Below are positions 8,169 to 16,777 of a DNA stretch of 64,000 nt, in pieces; position 1 is the first letter of the stretch; each line of letters starts with the position of its first letter. A model generated the notes under the pieces. It did not search any database and had not been told where the DNA came from. It saw only the letters and a program-made list of their open reading frames with translations. A program made the position numbers and the translations under genes. Origin of the DNA: Polyangiaceae bacterium (GTDB lineage Bacteria; Myxococcota_A; Polyangia; Polyangiales; Polyangiaceae); assembly GCA_019637295.1 (NCBI GenBank), contig JAHBVX010000003.1:806001-870000 (forward strand). Direction: 5' to 3'.

Positions 8169-9320
8169 ATGCCGCTCCCATCACCCTCCCCCCTGACCTG
8201 CACCGCGCTGCTCGTCGCGTGTATGTCGCTGCTGCTCGGCGCTTGCCGCGGACCCAGCGAGGCGCCCGCCGCGTCGGCGACCACGGCGCCAGCGCCTGTG
8301 GTCTCCTCGGCGACGCCGGATCCCCTCACGCCGTCGGACGCGCAGCTGAAGCTGGAAGACGAGAAGAACAGCATCGACGTCTTCACGCGCACCGCCGCGA
8401 GCACCGTGTTCGTCAACGAGCGCCGCGTGATCCTCGACCCCTTCGCCGGACGCGCGACAGAGGTACCCGCCGGCGCGGGGTCGGGCTTCATCTGGGACGA
8501 CGCCGGCCACGTGGTGACGAACTTCCACGTCATCGCCAAGGCGCAGCGCATCACCGTCATGCTGCAGGATCAGAAGACCTACCCGGCCAAGATCATCGGC
8601 GTCGAACCCCGCAAGGACATCGCCGTGCTCAAGATCGTCGCTCCGCCCAAGTCGCTGACGCCCATCGTGCTGCCGCCCCCGGGCCATCGCTTGATCGTCG
8701 GACAGAAGGCGCTGGCCATCGGCAACCCGTTCGGCCTCGACCACACCCTGACGACGGGCGTCGTCAGCGCCCTCGGGCGCGAGGTCGACGGCATCGGGGG
8801 GGTGACGATCCGGGACATGGTGCAGACCGACGCCGCCATCAACCCGGGGAACTCCGGCGGACCGCTACTCGACAGCGCCGGCCGACTGATCGGTATGAAC
8901 ACGATGATCTATTCGCGCAGCGGCGCATCCGCGGGCATCGGCTTCGCGGTGCCCGTAGAGACCATTCGTAGGGTCGTGCCGCAGATCATCCGTACCGGTC
9001 GAGCGGAGCAGGTGGGCCTGGGGATCCGGATCGATCCGCAGCAACGCCTGGAGCGCCGACTCCAGCTCCGCGGCGTCATCGTCCTGGACGTCGTCCCCGA
9101 GGGACCGGCCGCACGCGCTGGCCTCGAGGGCCTGACTCAGACCGAGGACGGCTTCACGCTGGGCGACCTCATCGTGGGTATCGACGACGCGAAGATCGAG
9201 AGCTACGACCATTTGTACAACACGCTGGACGGCAAGCGGGTCGGCCAGCGGGTCAAAGTGCGAGTCCTTCGCGGCGGTCAGGAGCGGACGGTGGAGATGG
9301 AGCTCGTGCTCGTCCAATAG
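8169..9320 (+). CDS. HtrA/DegP-like serine protease lipoprotein
   Basis: 383 residues. The signal ends LLLGAC (lipobox), then a short linker, then a trypsin-like domain with a complete triad: His120 (VVTNFHVI), Asp150 (RKDIAVLKI) and Ser229 (NPGNSGGP). One PDZ domain follows (about 275-383), with VIVLDVVPEGPAARAGL and TLGDLIVGID. It is expected in the periplasm, anchored by lipid, degrading or refolding damaged envelope proteins. It sits alone on its transcript. A second HtrA-type protease occurs at 50841-52004. Confidence 0.93.
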   Translation: MPLPSPSPLTCTALLVACMSLLLGACRGPSEAPAASATTAPAPVVSSATPDPLTPSDAQLKLEDEKNSIDVFTRTAASTVFVNERRVILDPFAGRATEVPAGAGSGFIWDDAGHVVTNFHVIAKAQRITVMLQDQKTYPAKIIGVEPRKDIAVLKIVAPPKSLTPIVLPPPGHRLIVGQKALAIGNPFGLDHTLTTGVVSALGREVDGIGGVTIRDMVQTDAAINPGNSGGPLLDSAGRLIGMNTMIYSRSGASAGIGFAVPVETIRRVVPQIIRTGRAEQVGLGIRIDPQQRLERRLQLRGVIVLDVVPEGPAARAGLEGLTQTEDGFTLGDLIVGIDDAKIESYDHLYNTLDGKRVGQRVKVRVLRGGQERTVEMELVLVQ

Positions 9321-9548
9321 CGGCCGGTCGCCACCCCACAAGTCGCGGTGTTTTCCGGGTCACGGAGAAAAATGCGGGGGTGGGGCTTTCGGGTTCGCCC
9401 CTCGCCTGCTACTCTCCCGCGAGTTGTTCGCGCGCCGTGGCTCGGCGTGGAAGGCTCTCCGAGCCAACCGAGCGAGCCCGAACGAGACAGCGACGCGCGT
9501 CCCAAAGCATCAGGCTCGTGTAGCGAGCCACCGCCCCGGAGGTACGAT
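9321..9548 (+). other. Intergenic region with possible hairpin
   Basis: No credible gene. GGGGC (9382-9386) and GCCCC (9397-9401) could form a short hairpin about 60 bases after the protease stop, perhaps a terminator, but without a T run. The rest is probably leader and promoter for the small gene at 9549. Confidence 0.3.
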
Positions 9549-9758
9549 TTGCGATCCAGCGGAACTACTTTCAACAAGCGACAGCGCGAGCGAAACCAGA
9601 AGGATCGCAAGCGCGAGAAGGCGTCCAAGCGCGAAGAACGGAAGGTCAGTCGGGATCAGGCCCCGGATGCACCGCCGGGGGTCGATCCGGACATCGCCGG
9701 GATCATCCCTGGTCCCCAGCCGCTCCCCGAGGAGTTCGGCGAGGAGCCAGCGGACTGA
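9549..9758 (+). CDS. Small basic then acidic protein, TTG start
   Basis: About 69 residues: a strongly charged helix (TFNKRQRERNQKDRKREKAS) followed by an acidic Pro/Gly tail ending PEEFGEEPAD. Short proteins with a TFxKRxRExxRxEK-like helix recur in Myxococcota and other former Deltaproteobacteria; function unknown. The start is set by a perfect GGAGG at 9538-9542 located six bases before the TTG at 9549. Longer in-frame starts upstream lack such a site and code for unlikely sequence. Confidence 0.7.
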   Translation: MRSSGTTFNKRQRERNQKDRKREKASKREERKVSRDQAPDAPPGVDPDIAGIIPGPQPLPEEFGEEPAD

Positions 9759-9776
9759 GGGGCCCGGGCGGCCAGC

Positions 9777-10904
9777 TCAGAACAGCGTACCGCCCACCTG
9801 TACGCCGAGCGCCCCCGGCTCCACGAGCGGCGCGATGGTGGTGATCGCGGCCAGGCTCGGAGCGGGGCGCTCGTTCTCGGCCAGCTCGTAGTCGTCCACC
9901 GCGCCCGACGCGAAGATCGCGCCGGCCGCGATGCCGAGGGTCGTGGCGGTGCCCATGAACAGCAGCCCTCGCTTGGCGGGCGGCCCGTCGTCTCCGGCGT
10001 AGAACAGGAACACGGGCAGGCTGACCGCGGCACCGATGCCCGCGCCGCCCCACATCCAGCCGATCTGCTCCCACGACGGGATGTAGACGGCGCCCACCGC
10101 CGCCCCCGCGGCGAGCCCGAGGTTATACCCGATCAGGCCGCCGAGCGAGGCGCTGTCATTGGCGACGCCGTAGCCGACCCCCGCTTCACTGCCGCCGTAG
10201 CCGAACATGCTGCCGATGGCCGCGCCCCACGCCACCGCGCTGGTCGTCAGCACGGTGCTCTTCGGTGACGGCTCGAGGTAATAGCCGACCGCGAAGCCGC
10301 CCACGGCCCCGGCGGTCGCGCCCAGGGTGGTCGCGCGCGCCAGCCCCTTGAAGCCCCAAGCGTCCTCTTCCTTGGCGGTCACGAACTGATAGCTCGCGAT
10401 GCCGATCCCCTCCCCAGCACCGATGGCCATGCCCGCCGCGATCGCCGCTGGCATGCCCCGGGGCATGGACGGATCATCGAGAAAGTAGACGCCGATCGGA
10501 GCCGCGACGCCGAGCAGCGCCGGTGGGATCAGGAACAACCCTGGATCGTCGATGCCGACCTCGGCGGAGAACCAGATCCCGGTGCCCACGCCGTACGCGA
10601 CGCTGGTGGCATAGAGGAACCCGATCTCGACCTCGTCGCGCGTGTTGTCGCGCTTCTTGTAGCCCGGCGGCGGCTGGCCGCCGTACCCCGGCTGGCCGTA
10701 CCCGGGCTGGCCGTAGCCGGGTGGCTGCTGTCCGTAGCCGGGTGGCTGCTGGCCGTAGCCGGGCGGCTGCTGGCCGTAGCCGGGCGGCTGCTGGCCGTAC
10801 CCCGGCTGCTGACCGTACCCCGGTGGATAGCCCTGCGCCGCAACGGGTGGCGCCAGGAGGGCACCGGCGAGCGCCGCGACGCGCAAGACAGCTCGAGGAT
10901 CCAT
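9777..10904 (-). CDS. PGYGQQ-repeat multi-helix membrane protein
   Basis: 375 residues. A signal peptide ends near PPVAAQ; residues 25-79 are PPGYGQQ-type repeats; the remainder alternates Gly/Ala-rich hydrophobic stretches with short loops and ends in Phe (QVGGTLF), a hallmark of outer-membrane proteins recognised by the BAM machinery. It is probably an envelope protein of unknown role. The ATG at 10904 is chosen because it begins the signal peptide. It is last in a minus-strand run behind gpsA. Confidence 0.72.
   Translation of the reverse strand: MDPRAVLRVAALAGALLAPPVAAQGYPPGYGQQPGYGQQPPGYGQQPPGYGQQPPGYGQQPPGYGQPGYGQPGYGGQPPPGYKKRDNTRDEVEIGFLYATSVAYGVGTGIWFSAEVGIDDPGLFLIPPALLGVAAPIGVYFLDDPSMPRGMPAAIAAGMAIGAGEGIGIASYQFVTAKEEDAWGFKGLARATTLGATAGAVGGFAVGYYLEPSPKSTVLTTSAVAWGAAIGSMFGYGGSEAGVGYGVANDSASLGGLIGYNLGLAAGAAVGAVYIPSWEQIGWMWGGAGIGAAVSLPVFLFYAGDDGPPAKRGLLFMGTATTLGIAAGAIFASGAVDDYELAENERPAPSLAAITTIAPLVEPGALGVQVGGTLF
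10668..10832 (-). repeat. Low-complexity repeats encoding PPGYGQQ units
   Basis: Tandem near-identical coding units read PGYGQQ, PPGYGQQ and PGYGQ on the minus strand. They give a flexible Tyr/Gln/Gly/Pro stalk after the signal peptide of the protein above. Confidence 0.9.
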
Positions 10905-10978
10905 GGCGACACGATCACGCGACTCGGGGTCGAGAGCAAGCAAGACGCAGCGGGTCGCTCGAGATTCGCGCGAAGCGC

Positions 10979-12100
10979 TCAGTCGCAGCTGGTCGCGTAG
11001 TCGACGCTGGAACCCGCCGTCGCGATCGCCTTGCGGCAGCTGGCGGGGCACAGGGCGGCCGTCTGGCTGCTGTTCGGGGAGACGAACCAGCCATCCGCCG
11101 CGCCGCAGGCGGTGGCGCTGGGGCGCTGCTCGAGCAGCGCGGGGGTAGTTCCGCCGTTCAACGTCAACGACACGTTCGCCGGCGGGACCCCAGCGGGGAG
11201 CTCGAACTGACAGGGGCGCGCGGCTTCGGCCAGGGCGCTGGAGAGCGTCCCGCTGGATCCCAGGCGAGCGACGGTTCCGCCGGCGCTCGCCATCAGATCG
11301 AGCTCCGCCGCGGTCGCGCCGATGGCGCCGATGACGTAGGTGGAGACGCTGGGCCAGGCCTGCGCCAGGATCGACGCGACCGCCGGCGCCGACATCGTGC
11401 AGCCGTACCAGTTGCCGGTGACGATCAGCACCGCGCTGAACTGGGTGGCCGGGCTAGCCGCCACCCGCGTCGCGCCCAGCGTCATGAGCCCGTTGGCCGC
11501 GCCCTCGAACTGCGTGCCGCCGGAGCCGACAGTCGTACCGCCGAGGGACAGATCGATGGCAGCGGCGTTCTGCGGGAGCGGTGCGAAGGGCACCGCCGGT
11601 GTTGCGTAGCCAGCTCCGTTGCAGTCACCGTTCTGCGCCGGCGGGACGTACTGCAGGCCAGCGGACACGTTGCTGGCTGCACTCGCGAACTGGCTGACCT
11701 GGTTCTTCACCGACGCCCACTGCGCATTGGACAGGGTAGCGCTGCGGTGCAGCAGCAAGTAGAGCTCCACCGAGCGAGGGGTGGCGGTTCCGACCGCGGG
11801 CACGCAGGTCGCGCCGCCGGTGCCGCCACTTCCGCCGCCGCCGCCCGTCCCACCCCCGCTTGGCGAAGCGCCCACGCCACCGCTCCCGGCGCTGCCCCCC
11901 GCCGCGCTGCTCCCGCCGCTGCCACCGGTCGCGCCGACTCCGCCGCTACCCCCAGCCGTAGCTCCGCCGCTGCCGCCCACCGAGACCCCGCCGGCGGCCG
12001 CGCTTCCGGCGCTGCCGCCGAGGAACTCGTCGTCCCCGGGCGCGAGCAGGGAGCATCCGCCGATCACCGCCAGTGCCGGGAGTCCGCAGAGCCACCGCAT
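10979..12100 (-). CDS. Degenerate vWA-like lipoprotein
   Basis: 373 residues. The signal ends AVIGGCS (lipobox), then about 85 residues of Gly/Ser/Ala linker. The rest follows the vWA lipoprotein at 990 segment by segment: VELYLLLHRSATLS stands where LYVVLDRSGSM is, TYVIGAIG where TFVIGID is, and both end with a CPxSC motif. The MIDAS Asp-x-Ser-x-Ser is lost (His-Arg-Ser-Ala-Thr), so metal-dependent binding is unlikely. TAGACT on the minus strand (12110-12115) ends nine bases before the ATG. Confidence 0.75.
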   Translation of the reverse strand: MRWLCGLPALAVIGGCSLLAPGDDEFLGGSAGSAAAGGVSVGGSGGATAGGSGGVGATGGSGGSSAAGGSAGSGGVGASPSGGGTGGGGGSGGTGGATCVPAVGTATPRSVELYLLLHRSATLSNAQWASVKNQVSQFASAASNVSAGLQYVPPAQNGDCNGAGYATPAVPFAPLPQNAAAIDLSLGGTTVGSGGTQFEGAANGLMTLGATRVAASPATQFSAVLIVTGNWYGCTMSAPAVASILAQAWPSVSTYVIGAIGATAAELDLMASAGGTVARLGSSGTLSSALAEAARPCQFELPAGVPPANVSLTLNGGTTPALLEQRPSATACGAADGWFVSPNSSQTAALCPASCRKAIATAGSSVDYATSCD

Positions 12101-12109
12101 CAGGCGCTC

Positions 12110-12115
12110 AGTCTA
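12110..12115 (-). promoter_or_regulatory. Putative -10 hexamer (TAGACT)
   Basis: TAGACT read on the minus strand, nine bases before the ATG at 12100. No convincing -35 element was found. Confidence 0.3.
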
Positions 12116-12121
12116 CCACGC

Positions 12122-13207
12122 TCAACGCGTGGCGCCGTTGCTCGCTGTGGTCTCGGCCAGCGCGGCCAGCGCGTCGGCGATCGCCCGACGGAGCTCCGGA
12201 TCCCGCAGCCGCGCGAGCTTCCCGAGGGTAGTGCCGCTGCCGGGCGTCTGCCCGGTGGCCCGCGCGGTCGCTCGCGCGACGTGCTCCGCGACGCGCAGAC
12301 CCAAGAAGTAGCCCATGCGGGGCGGAGCACCGGGCCGGCTCCCGCTGCCGCGAAAGAAATCGCGGTACACCTCGGGCTCGGACGAGTCGAGGTGGGTGAG
12401 CAACTCGCCGAACAGCTCGCGCTGCCGCGCCGCCGGAACGCGCAGCATCTCGTCCGTCAGCGTCAGCGCCACGGGGGCTGCGTGGGGGTGCATCGACTTC
12501 GCGACGTGAACCGCGAGCCCCTCGAACCACAGCGCTTGGTATAGCCGAGGCGGCGCGCCCGGCTCCGGCGCGAGCAGCGCCAGGTGATGGACGTGGAACA
12601 GCTCATGATGGAACAGCGGCGCGATGTCCGCCGCGTCGCCATGCAAGGCGGCGATCTTGTCCAGGCCGAAGAGCAGGGTCATCCGACCGTCCACCTCGCG
12701 CAACGCGCCGTCGAAGGCGTCCAGCGATACCGTGAACACCGTGCGTCCATCCCAGGTGAAGTCGGGGAACAGCCTGAGGAAGCTGCGCTGGTGGCGCGCC
12801 AGATCCTGCTCGATGCTGCGCGAGAGGCGGCGCATGATCGCCGCGCGTTGGGGTAGCGTGCTCAAGAAGGCCTCGATGCGGTCGTCGAGGACGACCGGCC
12901 GAGTCGGATCGAGGCCGATCACGGCGTCGCTGAACAAGGTCGGGTGCCGCTCCACGACGCGCTGGCGGAAGAGCGGCGCGCGTCGAGCCGGCTCGAGGTG
13001 CTCGGCCTCGTCCCAGAACGCCCACACCTCCGGCATCAGGTTCAGCACCTCCGAACCTCGCGCTGCAGCTGCGTCCGGCGCTCGGCCTGGCTCGCGCGAC
13101 GCGGTCACGACGGGCTGCTCCGCCGCTCGTGGCGCAGGCGACGGCGAGCACGCCACGGCGGCGAGCAACCCGAGGCGCGCGAGCCGGCTCAAGGCCCGAG
13201 CTCCCAC
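12122..13207 (-). CDS. DUF2268-like Zn-peptidase lipoprotein
   Basis: 361 residues. The signal ends LAAVACS. The middle has PLFHHELFHVHHL, an HExxH site, then ALWFEGLAVHVA with a candidate third ligand Glu, and MGYFLGLRVAEH near the C-terminus. This order (HExxH, W-x-EGLA, GYxLG) resembles predicted Zn-dependent proteases of the DUF2268 type. It would act outside the cytoplasm. The start overlaps the end of gpsA by 19 bases, so the two are co-transcribed; no metabolic link is evident. Confidence 0.75.
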   Translation of the reverse strand: MGARALSRLARLGLLAAVACSPSPAPRAAEQPVVTASREPGRAPDAAAARGSEVLNLMPEVWAFWDEAEHLEPARRAPLFRQRVVERHPTLFSDAVIGLDPTRPVVLDDRIEAFLSTLPQRAAIMRRLSRSIEQDLARHQRSFLRLFPDFTWDGRTVFTVSLDAFDGALREVDGRMTLLFGLDKIAALHGDAADIAPLFHHELFHVHHLALLAPEPGAPPRLYQALWFEGLAVHVAKSMHPHAAPVALTLTDEMLRVPAARQRELFGELLTHLDSSEPEVYRDFFRGSGSRPGAPPRMGYFLGLRVAEHVARATARATGQTPGSGTTLGKLARLRDPELRRAIADALAALAETTASNGATR

Positions 13208-14202
13208 TCGCGCTTGAGCGGGCGACCGAGCACGTCGCGCACGGCCTCCCGCGGCGCCTTCCCTTCGTAGAGCACGCGATACACCTCACTGATGATGGGC
13301 AGCTCGACGCCGAGGCGCGACGCGAGCTGATGGGCGCTCTCGGCGGTGCGCACGCCTTCGGCCACGTGCCCGAGCCCCTCGAGCACCTCGGACAGGCTGC
13401 GCCCGCGGCCCAGCTCGACCCCGACGGTGCGATTGCGACTGAGCTCGCCGGTGCAGGTCAGCACCAGATCTCCCATGCCGGCGAGCCCAGCCAGCGTGAG
13501 CGGATCGCCCCCCTTGGCCACCGCGAGCCGCGAGATCTCGGCCAGCCCGCGGGTGATGAGCGCCGCGCGCGTGTTGTGCCCGAAGCCGAGGCCGTCGCAC
13601 GCGCCCGCGGCGATCGCGATCACGTTCTTGAGCGCGCCGCCCACCTCCACGCCCACCGGATCTTCGCTGGAGTAGACGCGGAACCGCTCGCTCGCGAAGC
13701 GCTTCTGCACCTCGACGGTGAGCTCGTGATCGATCCCCGCCACGACGACGTTCGTCGGAAACCCCTGGGCCACCTCTTGCGCGAAGCTCGGACCCGACAG
13801 CGCGGTGCTGCGCGCACGGACGGATTCGCCGAGCACGTCCACGAGCACCTCGGTCATCAGCATCAGCGTGTCGTTCTCGATGCCCTTGGTCGCGCTGACG
13901 ATGGTCGCCTGCGCGGGCCACACGCCGCGCGCCCGCTCGAGGGTCTCGCGAAACGCGTGCGACGGGACGACCAGCACGACCAGATCCGCGTCGTCGAACG
14001 CGACGGACAGCTCGGAGGTGGGCTGCACCGACTCGGGCAGCGGGAAGCCGGCGAAGAACTGGCGGTTCTCGCCCTCGGCCTGCATGGCCTGTGCGTGCTC
14101 GGGGTCCCAGGTCCAGAGCGCGACCCGCTCGCCGCGCTCCGCCAGCAGCAGGGCGAGCGCCGTGCCCCACGCCCCCGCGCCCAGGACTGTTGCGTTCGCC
14201 AT
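13189..14202 (-). CDS. gpsA: Glycerol-3-phosphate dehydrogenase [NAD(P)+]
   Basis: 337 residues, normal for GpsA. It reduces dihydroxyacetone phosphate to sn-glycerol 3-phosphate for phospholipid synthesis in the cytoplasm. The Rossmann motif GAGAWGTALA is at the N-terminus, SATKGIEND and LSGPSFAQEVAQG lie in the middle, and KNVIAIAAGACDGLGFGHN holds the catalytic Lys region. The ATG at 14202 is chosen because it begins right before the Rossmann strand. It is first gene of a minus-strand run and divergent from 14298. Confidence 0.96.
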   Translation of the reverse strand: MANATVLGAGAWGTALALLLAERGERVALWTWDPEHAQAMQAEGENRQFFAGFPLPESVQPTSELSVAFDDADLVVLVVPSHAFRETLERARGVWPAQATIVSATKGIENDTLMLMTEVLVDVLGESVRARSTALSGPSFAQEVAQGFPTNVVVAGIDHELTVEVQKRFASERFRVYSSEDPVGVEVGGALKNVIAIAAGACDGLGFGHNTRAALITRGLAEISRLAVAKGGDPLTLAGLAGMGDLVLTCTGELSRNRTVGVELGRGRSLSEVLEGLGHVAEGVRTAESAHQLASRLGVELPIISEVYRVLYEGKAPREAVRDVLGRPLKREWELGP

Positions 14203-14282
14203 GGCCGCAGCATTTTCGACGCCTGGCCCCGGTGTCAAACGCCCTGCCCTCTTTTGCGCGCGTCCGGGGCCCGGCCGCGCGC

Positions 14283-14288
14283 TATCCT
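14283..14288 (+). promoter_or_regulatory. Putative -10 hexamer (TATCCT)
   Basis: TATCCT ends nine bases before the ATG at 14298; there is no obvious ribosome site between them. Confidence 0.3.
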
Positions 14289-14297
14289 CGCCCGAAC

Positions 14298-15374
14298 ATG
14301 AGCCGCCGCTCCTTCTTGCTCCCCTTGCTCCTGCTCCTGTCCGCGCTGCTGACCGGCTGCCCCAAGCAGGAGACCCTCGGCTCGAGCGCCATGGGCGTCC
14401 TCGGCCCGGGAGTGGTCAACAACCCCAAGAACAAGTCGCTCCGCTTCGACATCCTGAAGTTCGGGCTCGACCGCTTCTGCATGGAGATGACCCGCCGCGG
14501 CGCGCCCCTCAAGCTGGCGGACGATCAGCCCGTGATCGGACGCTTCTTCGCCCAGAGCTGCAACCAGACGGTGATCGACGACGACTCCAGGAAGTCCCTG
14601 GTCGTGCAGTACAGTGGGAAGGGCTACGGCTGGACGAACCTGACCGGACGTATCGGGTTCACCGCCACGGGGCTGACGGAGTACGCGCCAGACTTCCAGC
14701 TCGACGACGACGGCGCGATGTACATCTACTTTCGCCCGCGCAAGGTGGATGCCACGAATTTCCAGACCACCCTGGTGGAGAGCGCGCTGGCGCGGGGCGG
14801 CATCGCGCTCACGGGCACCAACCCCGATCAGGTCGGCCGACAGATCGTCGAGTCGCAGCTGCGACGCGGCTTCACCGTCATCCGCTACAACTCGGACGGC
14901 GAGACGGACTTCGCGATCGGCTACGTGCCCAAGGGCCAGAAGCCCTTCAAACCCTTCTACATCAAGAGCGAGCGGCTCACCCTCGCCAACGATCGCACCG
15001 AGGTGCAGTCCGGGCAGCAGGACTTCATCGGTGGCTTCGAGGTGGAGGACAGCGGCAAGGCGTTCTACCTGACCATGAGCGCCGACGGCGCGCCCGCGGT
15101 GGACGTGTTCGTGGTGCCCAAGTTCCTGGGGGACCAAATGATCCAGCATTACGTCACCAACGCCGGACCGGCCGCCCTGAGCCAGGCGCCCCTGCTCGAC
15201 GAACCACTCGTCGCGGGGCAACCCTGGAAGCGCTTCGTCCGGGTGCCCAAGGGGCAGTACTACGTCGTGATCGACCACACGCCCCAGGTCGGGCGGACGG
15301 CGCCCCCAGCTGTCACCGGGGACAATCGCGCCGTGAAGGTCGACTACGTCGTGCAAGTGGATGACGCACCGTGA
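14298..15374 (+). CDS. Conserved-looking lipoprotein of unknown function
   Basis: 358 residues. A clear lipoprotein signal (SALLTGC, then PKQETLG) precedes a mixed alpha/beta globular region without low-complexity linker. It contains RFFAQSCNQTVIDDD, GYGWTNLTGRIGFTATG and a C-terminal GQYYVVIDHTPQVGRT. No catalytic motif is evident and I do not recognise the family. It is divergent from gpsA and followed 61 bases later by the signal peptidase gene. Confidence 0.8.
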   Translation: MSRRSFLLPLLLLLSALLTGCPKQETLGSSAMGVLGPGVVNNPKNKSLRFDILKFGLDRFCMEMTRRGAPLKLADDQPVIGRFFAQSCNQTVIDDDSRKSLVVQYSGKGYGWTNLTGRIGFTATGLTEYAPDFQLDDDGAMYIYFRPRKVDATNFQTTLVESALARGGIALTGTNPDQVGRQIVESQLRRGFTVIRYNSDGETDFAIGYVPKGQKPFKPFYIKSERLTLANDRTEVQSGQQDFIGGFEVEDSGKAFYLTMSADGAPAVDVFVVPKFLGDQMIQHYVTNAGPAALSQAPLLDEPLVAGQPWKRFVRVPKGQYYVVIDHTPQVGRTAPPAVTGDNRAVKVDYVVQVDDAP

Positions 15375-15435
15375 CCGCGCCGCGGAAAGCAGGGTTGCCC
15401 GACTTTCGCCCAGCGGGTAGAAGCCCTACGCACCA

Positions 15436-16773
15436 TTGACTCAGCCGGTAGCGCCCTCCGTGACGAGCCCCAAGCTGCTCCGTTCCGCGTTCTACGCGCT
15501 GTGGTTCGTCGTCGTGCCGGCGCTGCTCGCGGTCGTCACCATCTGGCTCGTCAAGCCCGCGGTCCCGGATCCGTTCGCCTCGGGGCTCGATCGACTGCGG
15601 TTCTGGTTTCACGATCAGCCGGTGCCGGTGGGCATCGTGCTGTTCACCGTGTTCGAGATGGCGCTGTACCACTACCGCTACAGCCTCCCCTTCGCCGAGA
15701 AGGTGGGCATCGGCGGTCGCCAGGATCTGCCCCCGGGCCTGCGCCGCGAGTTCGAGCAGGCCGCGCACCTGCTGGAGGAGAGCGCGCGGCTGCAGCGCAA
15801 GAACGAGAAGGCCATCACCCGCCACGTGCCCTCCGCCGCCCGCAAGAAGCTGGAGGAAGCGCTGGGCGAGCTGCGCGCCTCGATGGAAGCCACGGCCATC
15901 GACGAACAGGAGTTTCGGGGTGCCTTCGAGAGGTCCGCCGAGCTGGTGGACAAGCACCTCGGACGCTGGCGCAAGGGAGAGCTGCGCGAGTACGTGGAGT
16001 CCATCGGGATCGCCGTCGGGGTGGCGCTGCTCCTGCGCGCCTTCGTGGTGGAGGCGTTCAAGATCCCGAGCGGCAGCATGTTGCCGACGCTGCAGATCCA
16101 GGATCACATCTTCGTCAACAAGTTCCTGTACGGACCCACGGTTCCCTTCACCAAGACGCGGCTGCTCGACCGCCTGCCCCCCAAGCACGGGGACGTGATC
16201 GTGTTCGAGTTCCCGGACCCCAATCCGCGCAACGAGCGGCAGGACTTCATCAAGCGCGTCATAGCCCTGCCGGGCGACGTGCTGACGGTGGAGAGCGGTC
16301 ACCCCATCATCAACGGCTGGCGCGTGCCGAGCTGCAACGTCGGCACCTACGACTTCGCCGAGGGGGACGAGCTGCTGACCAAGCGAGGCGAGCTGTTCGT
16401 GGAGTACCTGGGCGAGTACTCCTACCTGACGATCTACGAGGAAGATCGCTTCGACGGCCGCCAAGGGCCGTACACCGTGAAGGACGGCGAGGTCTGGGTG
16501 CTCGGGGACAACCGCAACAACTCGAGCGACTCCCGCGCCTGGAACAACAATCGCGGCGGCGGCGCGCCCTTCGAGAACATCAAGGGGCGGGCCATGTTCG
16601 TGTGGATGAGCTTCGGCGCGAACGGCGGCATTACTTGGGACCGCTTGCTCACCCACGTGATGGGCAAGCCCCGCCTGCCCAAAGAAGCGGACCGCGCGCT
16701 GGTCGAGGGCATCGACAAGTGCCTGGCCACCCGGCCCCCGATCTCCGAGACCACGCCGCCACCCAAGCCTTGA
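15436..16773 (+). CDS. lepB: Signal peptidase I with long N-terminal region
   Basis: Up to 445 residues. The catalytic Ser is in FKIPSGSMLPTL (Ser214) and the general-base Lys in DFIKRVIALPGD (Lys273); GDNRNNSSDSR is the conserved C-terminal box. It cleaves signal peptides of exported preproteins at the outer face of the inner membrane. Two N-terminal hydrophobic segments and a charged helical region come before the usual membrane anchor, so the Ser lies more than 100 residues later than in the E. coli enzyme. The TTG at 15436 is the longest start; a GTG at 15460 is an alternative, and neither has a strong ribosome site. Confidence 0.93.
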   Translation: MTQPVAPSVTSPKLLRSAFYALWFVVVPALLAVVTIWLVKPAVPDPFASGLDRLRFWFHDQPVPVGIVLFTVFEMALYHYRYSLPFAEKVGIGGRQDLPPGLRREFEQAAHLLEESARLQRKNEKAITRHVPSAARKKLEEALGELRASMEATAIDEQEFRGAFERSAELVDKHLGRWRKGELREYVESIGIAVGVALLLRAFVVEAFKIPSGSMLPTLQIQDHIFVNKFLYGPTVPFTKTRLLDRLPPKHGDVIVFEFPDPNPRNERQDFIKRVIALPGDVLTVESGHPIINGWRVPSCNVGTYDFAEGDELLTKRGELFVEYLGEYSYLTIYEEDRFDGRQGPYTVKDGEVWVLGDNRNNSSDSRAWNNNRGGGAPFENIKGRAMFVWMSFGANGGITWDRLLTHVMGKPRLPKEADRALVEGIDKCLATRPPISETTPPPKP

Positions 16774-16777
16774 GCCG

